Source: Anaerolineaceae bacterium (lineage in GTDB: Bacteria > Chloroflexota > Anaerolineae > Anaerolineales > Anaerolineaceae). From it: a stretch of 64,000 nucleotides of DNA. The position numbers were made by a program, and so were the translations under genes. Below are positions 1 through 7,949 of this stretch, piece by piece. The stretch is taken from the NCBI GenBank assembly GCA_030653365.1, contig JAURZL010000006.1, positions 105,481 through 169,480 of the forward strand. The letters are read 5' to 3'. Numbering within the stretch: the stretch's first letter is position 1; every line of letters starts with the position of its first letter. A model generated the notes under the pieces. The model was given only the letters and a program-made list of their open reading frames with translations, did not search any database and had not been told where the DNA came from.

Positions 1-378
1 TTTTACCCGAATGAAACGAGTCCAAATAGGAAGACCGAGGTTCTGTAACTCTTCCACATCCCGGACTGCTGCATCCACTAAAATCCCCACGGCTTTCTTA
101 ACCTTGACCTGAGTTACCAACAATTCGCCAATCAACGCCACGGGAGCCGGTTCTGGCATTGTCAAAACCAGCACCTCCCCAGGTCTGATCTGCTCGATAA
201 CTGCGTGCACCATCAGGTTATCATCCTGAGCGCATCGTACCGTTCGTGCAGGGCCGGCAATGCGACTACCCGGTATTAGTTGAATGAACGGGATATCGAT
301 CAGTCCAATCCGTCCGGAAGCTTCATAAACAGTTGCAACGCCAAGTTCAGCGAGTCGTTTGAGTTCATCCACTGTCAT
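1..378 (-). CDS. RraA-family 4-carboxy-4-hydroxy-2-oxoadipate aldolase-like protein (partial, C-terminus off window)
   Basis: The N-terminal 126 codons of an open frame run off the left edge. The translated start MTVDELKRLAELGVATVYEA and the later stretch VDAAVRDVEELQNLGLPIW match the RraA/HMG-aldolase fold, whose G-x(3)-D-x(3)-RD motif binds the metal-oxoacid complex. Family members such as LigK and GalC split 4-carboxy-4-hydroxy-2-oxoadipate into pyruvate and oxaloacetate, or decarboxylate oxaloacetate. The ATG overlaps the stop of the upstream hydratase-like gene as ATGA, so the two are translationally coupled. That partnership is the main argument for the aldolase role over the RNase E-inhibitor role of true RraA. 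The substrate is inferred. Confidence 0.8.
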   Translation of the reverse strand, partial: MTVDELKRLAELGVATVYEASGRIGLIDIPFIQLIPGSRIAGPARTVRCAQDDNLMVHAVIEQIRPGEVLVLTMPEPAPVALIGELLVTQVKVKKAVGILVDAAVRDVEELQNLGLPIWTRFIRVK

Positions 379-1088
379 AAGCTCTTTACCACCCAGGGCA
401 ATGTACGCTGCATCGCCTCTGCAAATTTCACTTCCTGCATTCCTGATATGCGCTGTGCATGATTGCCACGCCGTGAAGCAAGTTCAGTGTAATATGTTTG
501 CAGGTAACTTTGCGCCTTCATGCAGTCCATTGCCTTCTTTTTTTGATCCATCACAGGTGTGATATCCACAAATGTGTTCGGATGGAAATCACATAATTCT
601 GGCTGATGTGGTTCGAAAAAATACAGATCCGGCGGATTAATGCGATTAAAAGCACTTGCCACACCCGCACCGGAAGATAACAAGCGCGCTTTCTGCACAG
701 CCTGACAGGTAACAGGATGATCGGGATTGAACGGGTCAACAGGTGTATGTGTCAGAATGATATCCGGTTGAATTTCACGGATAATTTGAACGATATGCTC
801 CAGGTCTGGGTCGGTAATGTTGAGCGGGTAGTCACCAAGATCCAGGGCACGGAAGTCAGCCCCTAAGATCCGGGCTGCTGCACTGGCTTCATCGTGGCGA
901 ATATGCTTTACGTTTTCAACAGTCTGGTTTAGCTCTTTCCACAATTCACCGGACTCTCCGCGCTCTCCGTAAGAAAGGGCAACTACTGTGGCTGTCCCAC
1001 CCTGTGTTGTAATCGTCGCGATCGTCCCACCAGCCCGCCAGACAAAATCTGCGGAGTGTGCTCCAACAACAAGTATTTTTTTGGTCAT
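375..1088 (-). CDS. PIG-L/LmbE-fold hydrolase resembling 4-oxalomesaconate hydratase (GalB type)
   Basis: A 237-residue PIG-L-fold protein. The usual zinc motif AHPDD is AHSAD here (residues 10-14), followed by FVWRAGG. The second metal motif is H114-T-P-V-D118 with D123-H124. The segments YGERGESGELW (40-50), LGDYP (84-88) and FEPHQPE are the pattern I associate with Pseudomonas GalB, a zinc-dependent hydratase that turns 4-oxalomesaconate into 4-carboxy-4-hydroxy-2-oxoadipate. The downstream overlapping gene is an RraA-type aldolase, the next enzyme in that pathway, which strengthens the call. The start is supported by GGAGGG about 7 bases upstream. A generic N-acetylglucosamine-type deacetylase is the alternative but fits the motifs less well. 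Confidence 0.75.
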   Translation of the reverse strand: MTKKILVVGAHSADFVWRAGGTIATITTQGGTATVVALSYGERGESGELWKELNQTVENVKHIRHDEASAAARILGADFRALDLGDYPLNITDPDLEHIVQIIREIQPDIILTHTPVDPFNPDHPVTCQAVQKARLLSSGAGVASAFNRINPPDLYFFEPHQPELCDFHPNTFVDITPVMDQKKKAMDCMKAQSYLQTYYTELASRRGNHAQRISGMQEVKFAEAMQRTLPWVVKSL

Positions 1089-1533
1089 TTGTGTCCCTCC
1101 ATGATCTCCTTCAACCTCCTCAAAACAGCTTGAACCGTAAAAGAGGATTCACGGTTTGATTCTTGCATCTTATTCTCTGCTTCTATCCCCCGCACCCTGC
1201 GACTTGATTAGTTAAAGCTACTGTTGTGAAGAAGTCTACCATTGCCTCCTCGTTCATTATTTTCATCATCTTGTATGAGTATTCCTTATATTTCAGTCAA
1301 TTGATTATAGCAAGTGCGTCTTCTTTATTAACATGTGCGCACAAGCTTATAGGTAGGTGCACATCAAGAAATTGATGGTTAATCTCAGCCCCCCCTCCAG
1401 GCTTCCAAGCATTCAAAAACCTTCGTTATAAGACGCAATTACAGGAAATTGACTGTCACCCTTATCAGAATGTATTCCCATTCAGGTATGGTTAAATAGA
1501 GAAAGCTACGAGAAGATTCTTAGATAATAGTGT
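1089..1533. other. Intergenic region with inverted repeats
   Basis: There is no gene. Two possible regulatory palindromes lie upstream of the GalB-like gene: AACCGT (1133-1138) with ACGGTT (1151-1156), and the perfect 10-mer TGTGCGCACA (1334-1343), followed by a related GGTGCACATC at about 1357. The GTTTC/GAAAC composite element of the neighbouring operons is absent, so this pair is probably under a different regulator. No convincing terminator was found for the operon ending at 1534. Confidence 0.3.
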
Positions 1534-2700
1534 TTATTCTCGCGATTCTATCGCATCGTCTACGTATTCCATATCACGCCACCACTTATTTTCTGGGGCG
1601 GTCATTCGTTCTCCAAGGATCTCCGCGACCTTTATAGCAATCGCTCGTGTGAAAGGGATATCAATGATCAAACTGCGAATCAAGTTATGTGGAAAAGTAG
1701 AAGGATTACTCCATGGACAGCTCTTGACACAGGTATTACACATCGTCCCGTTTTTGTTTGTAAAGTTGTAGCTGGCACAACGACGGGTATCCAGCTTCCA
1801 TGTCTCATAACCGTTATACATCACCTTTTCCCCAACTGAGATGGCTTTACTGGGACAGTTCTTCGCACATATCTTGCAGTCCAGACAAAATTCCTGCAAA
1901 CCAAAATCAATTGGTTGATCCGGGACAATTGGCATGTCCGTGAGTACGGCAGCGGCTTTATACGCCAATCCGAGATACGGATTCAAGACAATCCCTGCGC
2001 GGCTGATTTCCCCAATCCCTGCAGCAATCAAAAGTGGTGGAAGCAACACCGAATATTTATTCACAAAGGACGGCCCGTATTGAGGTGATGCTTCCCACCC
2101 CAAGCGGCGAATGTAATTCGCCATCGTCTCGGTAACCATCCCTAGATGCTGGTAAGATTGGAAACTGATTGGGTCGCCCATCCAATCATGACCTGTTGAA
2201 GCGCGCATCGCTGTTAACTCTTTACGCATCACGATAACAATCGCATTCTCAAATTGAGGCGCAATCGGGTTTCCCTGTTTATCATGGCTATAGTATGCAG
2301 ATTCAGGCACTTTGCAAGTCCCCATGATATCTGCCTTCAGAAAGTACCCGAATGACTTTATATGATTGGTCAGGAACTCGGAGTCATGGGGAATCGGGGC
2401 TTTTTCTTCTGCCACCGGGTTTCTACTCATCAAAGCAATATGATCGATAATATCTTTTTGTGCAGCAGAAAGGGGAAATTTCCCTGGCAGGCTTTTTTGC
2501 ACACCTTTTTGTACGGCAGCTCCATATTCACCACGGGCAGCAAGTCCATAAGCGGTATTACGTATGTCAATCCGCTGTATACCATCAGTGATCAGATTGG
2601 TAGGACTTTCAACTTGTTTGAAAGTCTGCATGGGAAAAACACCCTGCTGTATCTGTTTTTTTTGCATATTACTTTTTTTCAATTTTTCCATGCGATCCAT
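1534..2700 (-). CDS. Reductive dehalogenase-like corrinoid/Fe-S protein without Tat signal
   Basis: About 388 residues from the start chosen here. The stretch ending TDMPIVPDQPIDFG, followed by C272-x2-C275-x2-C278-x3-C282-PSKAI and then C308 with C321-x2-C324-x3-C328-PW, is the C-terminal bacterial-ferredoxin layout of the RdhA family. It is preceded by the family-typical PPLLIAAGIGEISRAGI. QueG (epoxyqueuosine reductase) is related but lacks the TDMPI...PIDFG block. No twin-arginine signal, no fused reductase domain and no RdhB-like anchor are seen, so it is probably cytoplasmic and not a classical respiratory enzyme. The start is uncertain: ATG at 2700, 2691, 2667 and 2631 are all possible with weak ribosome sites. 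It is the last gene of the long operon after the Liv-type binding protein. Confidence 0.8.
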   Translation of the reverse strand: MDRMEKLKKSNMQKKQIQQGVFPMQTFKQVESPTNLITDGIQRIDIRNTAYGLAARGEYGAAVQKGVQKSLPGKFPLSAAQKDIIDHIALMSRNPVAEEKAPIPHDSEFLTNHIKSFGYFLKADIMGTCKVPESAYYSHDKQGNPIAPQFENAIVIVMRKELTAMRASTGHDWMGDPISFQSYQHLGMVTETMANYIRRLGWEASPQYGPSFVNKYSVLLPPLLIAAGIGEISRAGIVLNPYLGLAYKAAAVLTDMPIVPDQPIDFGLQEFCLDCKICAKNCPSKAISVGEKVMYNGYETWKLDTRRCASYNFTNKNGTMCNTCVKSCPWSNPSTFPHNLIRSLIIDIPFTRAIAIKVAEILGERMTAPENKWWRDMEYVDDAIESRE

Positions 2701-2804
2701 CAGAGTATACTCACATTCATTTAAGGATTGTGGTGGCACTTGAATATGCTCAACACCACCACAATCCTTCTTATTTTCTGCCTCTTGCAGACAGTTGTTA
2801 ACTG

Positions 2805-4133
2805 TTATCTTTCTCCGAAAGGAGGTGCTGGATAAAGAATACCAGTGGAAGCCTGTTCCGGTGGATAGACAAGGTGTGTCACACCACCCTGCCATTGAAC
2901 CATCGGATTCAACACATTACCAGTACCATCTGCATTGAAGGTCACTTGACCGATTATTGTTTCCATGTCACTGGTAGCCATTGCGTCACGAACCGCTGTG
3001 TTATCCAGTGTGCCAGCTTTCTCAATCGCTGCAGCAAGTAGCTGCACGCAGGCATAGCCCGGACCTGTCAGAATATCTGCAGGGCGATTAAATTGAGCCT
3101 GGTGGGTTGTGTTGAGCGCTTCAACACCTTCGAACTTCGCCTCATGGTGCCAACCAGGGAAGATGGTGACATAATCGCCAACCGTACCCATGGCTTCACC
3201 CCAGTTGAGCCCTTCCGGTGCCCTGATGACTAGTGCAAATTTTGGAGACCAACCCAGTTCAGCCATGGTCTTAAACATACCGCTGCCGTCAGGGAAAATC
3301 GGTAGTGTTAGTAGAACCTCTGCACCGGCTGCTTTTGCTCTTAGAATAGCATCAGACCAATCGTTAGGCTTCGCTGGGTTCTCAGCATACTCTACAACGT
3401 CATAACCATTTGAGTCTGCTTCTGCTTGCCAAAGCTTACCAATTTCAATTCCCCAGTCATCACTGTAGGTGAAGATTGCAACTTTCGGTTTTTCTCCATC
3501 TCCAACCAGAGAGTTCAGGATAATAAAGGTGTCTTTTGCTTGCTGTGGGGATTTGGGAAACGGTGAGAACATATATTGGAAGCCCTGCTGATGGATCTGG
3601 TACAAAGCGAAGGCAATACCGCAATACGGAACCTTATTCTTTTCAGCAATAGGTACCGAAGCTGCGTGCATGGCACTACCACCACCACCCAGATATGCTG
3701 TCAATGCCATGTTTGAGTTCAGGTTTTCCATATTGGTGACTGCATTGGTGGGTTCAGATGCATCATCATAGAATGTCAGGCGCAATGGGACTTTTACGCC
3801 ATATTCTTCTACATACACGCCACCAGCTGCATTGATGTCATCCACGGCAATTTGGTAACCAGGTAAAATCATATTTCCAAGGTCAGCAAATTTTCCTGTC
3901 AGCGAAATCGAAGAGCCAAGCTCAATATATTCTGGCGCAGGTGGTTTTGCTTCTTCTACCTCTTCTACTTCTTCTGCAGCTGGAGCTTCAGTTGCCTCGG
4001 ATACTGTTAGGTTTTCAGCCGGTTGTTCTGCAACAGGAGCAGCTGGTGCTTCTGTCGCTGTTGGTCCACAGCTTGCGAGCAACAAGCTCGCTACAATCAA
4101 GATCGCGAAAAAACTCATTCGTTTGGTTTTCAT
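2805..4133 (-). CDS. Liv-type ABC transporter substrate-binding lipoprotein
   Basis: A 442-residue periplasmic-binding-protein type 1 (Peripla_BP_6/LivK-like). The N-terminal signal ends in the lipobox LLASC, followed by a Thr/Ala/Pro/Glu linker (TATEAPAAP, then VEEVEEAKPPAP) that tethers the ligand domain outside the membrane. The region beginning IELGSSISLTGKFADLG opens the binding fold. GGAGG sits directly against the ATG at 4139 but 6 bases before the ATG at 4133, so 4133 is the better start. It belongs with the two permeases and two ATPases upstream. The ligand cannot be read from sequence; this class takes branched amino acids, amides, aromatic acids and other small carboxylates. Confidence 0.9.
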   Translation of the reverse strand: MKTKRMSFFAILIVASLLLASCGPTATEAPAAPVAEQPAENLTVSEATEAPAAEEVEEVEEAKPPAPEYIELGSSISLTGKFADLGNMILPGYQIAVDDINAAGGVYVEEYGVKVPLRLTFYDDASEPTNAVTNMENLNSNMALTAYLGGGGSAMHAASVPIAEKNKVPYCGIAFALYQIHQQGFQYMFSPFPKSPQQAKDTFIILNSLVGDGEKPKVAIFTYSDDWGIEIGKLWQAEADSNGYDVVEYAENPAKPNDWSDAILRAKAAGAEVLLTLPIFPDGSGMFKTMAELGWSPKFALVIRAPEGLNWGEAMGTVGDYVTIFPGWHHEAKFEGVEALNTTHQAQFNRPADILTGPGYACVQLLAAAIEKAGTLDNTAVRDAMATSDMETIIGQVTFNADGTGNVLNPMVQWQGGVTHLVYPPEQASTGILYPAPPFGER

Positions 4134-4139
4134 ACTCAT

Positions 4140-4378
4140 CCTCCATAAGATTCAAATAGGGATTAATTTTATTGTTCTCTACCTTATTATTTCTCTATAG
4201 TTTTTCTCCTTTCTAGCCTGTATCAGTTTTTTTTCGTGGTGGTTTGACTGAGTATCTATTATTGGTACAAACTTTTTTACGAAACAATTAGATATTTTCA
4301 ATAACAATCCATTTATTTTGGATTATGTTACTGGTGTCATTAATCTACACCAGACCCAACTATCAAATGTATTTACTC
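4140..4378 (-). terminator. Intercistronic hairpin between permease and binding-protein genes
   Basis: In this 239-base gap a 7-bp stem, CTGGTGT (4331-4337) with ACACCAG (4347-4353), lies just after the LivM-like stop. No U-tract follows it in the minus direction. It is better read as a processing or RNA-stability element that could set the level of the binding-protein message separately from the membrane genes. Confidence 0.3.
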
Positions 4379-5329
4379 TCACGGGGGTGGAATCTTTCTA
4401 GCATTTGATTTATTTTGGCGGGAAATTGCTTTCCGCAGCTTACCCCAAAGTGAAACAATCCCACCCGGCAAAAAGAGCACAACGATAATAAACAATACGC
4501 CAAATATGATCAGATGATATTCACCCACATTCAAGACCAAATATTGTTTTAGCGCGACAAAAAATATCGCTCCAATGATGGGTCCAATGATGGTGCCCTG
4601 ACCACCAATGTAGACCATTGTCAACATATCCAGGCTCCAATGAGGTGAGAAAGGGTATTGGTAATAGTAGCCAACATGATAGTAAGCAAATGCGCCGCCT
4701 GCTAAACCGGTAAAAAACGCACTGACTCCTAAAGCAATCAGTTTATGTTTCAAAGCACTGACACCAAGTGACTCCGCAGCGTCCTCCTCTTCACGCACAG
4801 CCATCATACCCAGTCCTACTTTGGAATGCACAAGAAGATAAGAAACTCCAATAATTAAAACAGCCAATCCAAGGAGGGCATAATAACGAGGTAATAGTTC
4901 ATAAGCGACAAGTTCTTTGATGGGAAGAGATGATATCTGAGGAAACAAATTACCAACCGTAACATTAAGAATCTCCGCAAGCGCAAGTGTGCCAATGGCA
5001 AAATAGACACCTTTAAGCCTAAAAGCTGGAGCTCCGATAATCAATGCAAAGGCCACCGCCAGAAGACTGCCTACCAAAATGCTGGGAATAATATGCACCC
5101 CTTTGATCCATAGTAAGCGTGTTGCTAGAGAACCCAAGCCAAAGAAAGCAGCATGCCCCAGACTGGTCTGCCCCGTATAACCACCCAGGATGTTCCAACT
5201 CGTAGCCAGAATGACATATAACAAGATCACAATCAGGAGGTTTGTGGTGCTCTCTTTTTTAATCACCATGGGCAGGCAAGCCATGATAACGATGAGGAAG
5301 ATAATAAAGATGATTTTCAGATTTTTCAT
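4379..5329 (-). CDS. livM: Liv-type ABC transporter permease (LivM family)
   Basis: A 316-residue inner-membrane permease with about nine hydrophobic segments. It contains GGYTGQTSLGHAAFFGLGS (LivM signature, about residues 50-70) and the cytoplasmic loop AVREEEDAAESLGVSALKHK, which contacts the ATPases. The last hydrophobic segment is followed by a short basic tail. The start has AAGGAAAGG upstream, and the gene follows the LivH-like stop by two bases, so the pair is coupled. It forms the heteromeric channel with the LivH-like protein. Confidence 0.92.
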   Translation of the reverse strand: MKNLKIIFIIFLIVIMACLPMVIKKESTTNLLIVILLYVILATSWNILGGYTGQTSLGHAAFFGLGSLATRLLWIKGVHIIPSILVGSLLAVAFALIIGAPAFRLKGVYFAIGTLALAEILNVTVGNLFPQISSLPIKELVAYELLPRYYALLGLAVLIIGVSYLLVHSKVGLGMMAVREEEDAAESLGVSALKHKLIALGVSAFFTGLAGGAFAYYHVGYYYQYPFSPHWSLDMLTMVYIGGQGTIIGPIIGAIFFVALKQYLVLNVGEYHLIIFGVLFIIVVLFLPGGIVSLWGKLRKAISRQNKSNARKIPPP

Positions 5330-5331
5330 GA

Positions 5332-6213
5332 TTACCTTTCCTTTGCGCCGAATAGTCCCTGGGGTTTAAAGATCAAAACCAGCAGAAAGAAGATAAGACC
5401 AACCACCTCCCGATAATTTCCACTTATAAAGAATGCAGTAGCTGATTCAGTGGCACCAAGAAGAATGCCTCCCACAAAAGTACCCATGAAATTGCCCACT
5501 CCCCCCAATACCATAACGATCAATGACTTAAGGGTCCAATGCAATCCAATGGATGGACTTACTGAATAGCTAACAAGCACCAATGCACCAGCCACGCCAG
5601 CTAGGGCAGTTCCTATCAGAAAGGAAAGCATATAGACCTTTTGCACATCTATCCCCACCAGAGACGCTGCCTCCCAATCCTCAGTTGTTGCCCGGATAGC
5701 TTTCCCGATATAAGTTTTGCGCAGGAATTGCTGTAAGGCAAATAAGCATACCAATGAAATCACTAAACCGGCTACGCGTACATAAGGAAAACGTATACCT
5801 AACAACATTAAAGATTCTGTGGCATAGGATGTGGTAACCCCGCGATCATTTGCGGTCCAAAGATTCAATGCAATATTTTGTAATATCAATGTTAAACCAA
5901 ACCCAACCAGCATGGTATTTTTAATCTTTTCCTCTTCTTTCATTTTGACCATGCGAACAAAAAGCAGTTTATAAAGAACTAAACCGATCAGCAGGAGGAA
6001 AAGGATTGTAAGCGGAAGTGAAAGGAAGGGGTCGATGTTAAAAAGTTTAAAAAGCCAAAAGGTGGAATATCCACCGAACATCAAGAGCTCTCCATGGGCT
6101 ACATTAAGGAACTTCGTAACCCCGAAGACCATGGCAATTCCCACAGCCGCTAATCCATATAGGGCTCCCAACATAATACCTATTACCATATTTTGCGTTA
6201 TAGCCTCTATCAT
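5332..6213 (-). CDS. livH: Liv-type ABC transporter permease (LivH family)
   Basis: A 293-residue inner-membrane permease. GALYGLAAVGIAMVFGVTKFLNVAHGELLMFGGY near the N-terminus is the LivH hallmark, and ATTEDWEAASLVGID is the EAA-like coupling loop. VMVLGGVGNFMGTFVGGILLG precedes the last membrane segments, and the protein ends in KPQGLFGAKER, as is usual for LivH. It is tightly packed between the ATPase and LivM-like genes. The pore subunits alone do not reveal the substrate. Confidence 0.92.
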   Translation of the reverse strand: MIEAITQNMVIGIMLGALYGLAAVGIAMVFGVTKFLNVAHGELLMFGGYSTFWLFKLFNIDPFLSLPLTILFLLLIGLVLYKLLFVRMVKMKEEEKIKNTMLVGFGLTLILQNIALNLWTANDRGVTTSYATESLMLLGIRFPYVRVAGLVISLVCLFALQQFLRKTYIGKAIRATTEDWEAASLVGIDVQKVYMLSFLIGTALAGVAGALVLVSYSVSPSIGLHWTLKSLIVMVLGGVGNFMGTFVGGILLGATESATAFFISGNYREVVGLIFFLLVLIFKPQGLFGAKER

Positions 6214-6228
6214 AGTTCCTGTCCTTTT

Positions 6229-6930
6229 CTATCCTAAATATGCGGCACGTATGGACTCAAAAGATAGGAGAGAATCACCTTTTCCCTCTCCAATGATCCT
6301 GCCATTCTCAATGACGTATGCTCTTTGAGCTAATTCCAGTGCTGCCCTGACATTTTGTTCCACCAGCAGGACAGTTACGCCTAGTTTGTTAATTTTCTCT
6401 ATCATCACAAACATTTGCTGTACAAGAATCGGAGCCAATCCAAATGATGGTTCGTCGAGCATCAAAAGTTTGGGTTTTGACATTAACGCTCGACCAATAG
6501 CCAACATCTGCCTTTCTCCGCCGCTCAGCGTTCCTGCTTGTTGATTCTTTCTCTCTGCAAGACGTGGAAAAATTTCGAATACCCATTTTAAGGACTCATC
6601 CTTAACTTTTCTAGCTTCAGATGGAAATGATCCTAATTCCAAATTTTCAAAAACTGTCATTCCAGCAAACACCCTGCCACCTTCAGGCACCTGAGAAATC
6701 CCGAATTCAACAATCTTGTGTGCTGGCGCTTTGCGTAAATCGTTACCATCGAATTCGACCGAACCAGATGTAGATGGCAACAATCCGGTGATCACTTTCA
6801 AGGTTGTTGTTTTCCCTGCTCCATTTGGACCTACCAGGGCAACCAATTCTCCTTCTTTAATCTCCATTGATACTCCCCAAAGTGCCTGGAGATCTCCATA
6901 AAAAGCATTTATATCATTTAGTTTAAGCAT
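6229..6930 (-). CDS. livF: Liv-type ABC transporter ATP-binding protein (LivF family)
   Basis: A 233-residue single-domain ATPase. Walker A is GPNGAGKTT (about 34-42), the ABC signature is LSGGERQML (about 135-143), and Walker B LLMLDEPSFGLAP follows. The LivF-typical sequence DLQALWGVSMEIKEGE lies near the start, and the protein ends ESIRAAYLG. Its start overlaps the end of the LivG-like gene by 8 bases. It pairs with the LivG-like ATPase to power the importer. Confidence 0.93.
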   Translation of the reverse strand: MLKLNDINAFYGDLQALWGVSMEIKEGELVALVGPNGAGKTTTLKVITGLLPSTSGSVEFDGNDLRKAPAHKIVEFGISQVPEGGRVFAGMTVFENLELGSFPSEARKVKDESLKWVFEIFPRLAERKNQQAGTLSGGERQMLAIGRALMSKPKLLMLDEPSFGLAPILVQQMFVMIEKINKLGVTVLLVEQNVRAALELAQRAYVIENGRIIGEGKGDSLLSFESIRAAYLG

Positions 6931-7654
6931 GCGGTTTTCCTAGATATACGTCGATAACTTCCGGATTGTGAATGACTTCTTGAGGGAGACCTTCTGCTAT
7001 TTTCTGCCCCATGTTCAATACAACGATGCGATCAGAGAGACCTACAATTGCCTTCACGATGTGTTCTACCATAAGGATGGTCAGATTGAACTCTTCTTTT
7101 AACTTGCGGATCAAATTCATGGCATCCTCAGCTTCAGCATGGTTCAATCCCGCCATCAATTCATCCAGAAGAAGCAAATGAGGTTTTGCAGCCAGAGCCC
7201 TGGCAAGCTCAACCCTCTTGCGTTCCATCAATGTCAGATCTTTCGACAATTTGTCCGCTTTGTCCAAAAGACCAACCTTTTCAAGGTATTGTTTCGATTC
7301 CTCAGCGGCAACTTTCAGGCTTTTGACTGATTCTTTGCCGTACATCCTACCCACCATCACATTCTGCAACGCCGAAAATTCAAGAAACGGTTTTACCAAC
7401 TGAAAAGTCCTGGAAATCCCTCTACCGCAGATTTGATAACGCGGAAGGCCGGCAATATTCTTTCCCTGAAAAACGATCGTACCAGAATTTGGTTTTAGAC
7501 AACCTGTAAGCAGGTTTATAATTGTGGTCTTTCCAGAGCCATTTGGACCGATAAGCCCAATGATCTCTCCTTCCTCAATGGTTATGTCCACATTCCAGAC
7601 TGCCTTCAATCCCCCAAATGATTTGCTTAGCAAATCAATCTTCAACAAACTCAT
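6923..7654 (-). CDS. livG: Liv-type ABC transporter ATP-binding protein (LivG family)
   Basis: A 243-residue ATPase. Walker A is GPNGSGKTT (about 36-44), and GRGISRTFQLVKPF is the Q-loop region typical of LivG. In place of the canonical LSGGQ signature it has DLTLMERKRVELARAL, and Walker B LLLLDELMAGLNHAE has a Leu in place of the usual Pro. Both variations are common in some LivG proteins, which are often the degenerate site of the heterodimer. A strong GAGGAGG lies upstream of the ATG. Confidence 0.92.
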   Translation of the reverse strand: MSLLKIDLLSKSFGGLKAVWNVDITIEEGEIIGLIGPNGSGKTTIINLLTGCLKPNSGTIVFQGKNIAGLPRYQICGRGISRTFQLVKPFLEFSALQNVMVGRMYGKESVKSLKVAAEESKQYLEKVGLLDKADKLSKDLTLMERKRVELARALAAKPHLLLLDELMAGLNHAEAEDAMNLIRKLKEEFNLTILMVEHIVKAIVGLSDRIVVLNMGQKIAEGLPQEVIHNPEVIDVYLGKPHA

Positions 7655-7717
7655 GCAAGCCTCCTCAATGAATTGTTTTCCCTGTGAATCCCATTAAAGC
7701 AAATGACACGAAATCAT

Positions 7718-7942
7718 CTATCCACCGGACATTGGCGGAAAGAAACACAAACGACTGCCAGGGTGTACTAGATCTTCCGGTTCACTCTGCACACCATCGA
7801 CCGTGATCAACCCTATTTCCTCTTCCTTCAGCCCTAACATGTTGACTACATCACGTATCAAAGTCGGGTTCATCACCTCCAAAGCTCGACGCCGTTGTTT
7901 GTTTTGTATAAGCTGTCCAAAAACCTCAATATCAATATTCAT
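7718..7942 (-). CDS. MoaD/ThiS-type small sulfur-carrier protein
   Basis: A 74-residue beta-grasp protein ending in SGG, the diglycine tail that is adenylated and thiocarboxylated in MoaD and ThiS. PSEPEDLV-like and HPGSRLCFFPP strands match the family end. AGGTGATTG precedes the ATG at 7942, which is better than the TTG one codon earlier. It lies only about 7 bases after the aldehyde-oxidoreductase stop. MoaD-like proteins are frequent partners of tungsten AOR genes, where they are thought to supply dithiolene sulfur for the pyranopterin cofactor. A dedicated cofactor role is inferred. Confidence 0.85.
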   Translation of the reverse strand: MNIDIEVFGQLIQNKQRRRALEVMNPTLIRDVVNMLGLKEEEIGLITVDGVQSEPEDLVHPGSRLCFFPPMSGG

Positions 7943-7949
7943 CAATCAC

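Noticed and set aside
1534..2700. Epoxyqueuosine reductase (QueG)
   Set aside because: The double ferredoxin motif is shared, but the PIVPDQPIDFG block and overall layout match the reductive-dehalogenase family better.
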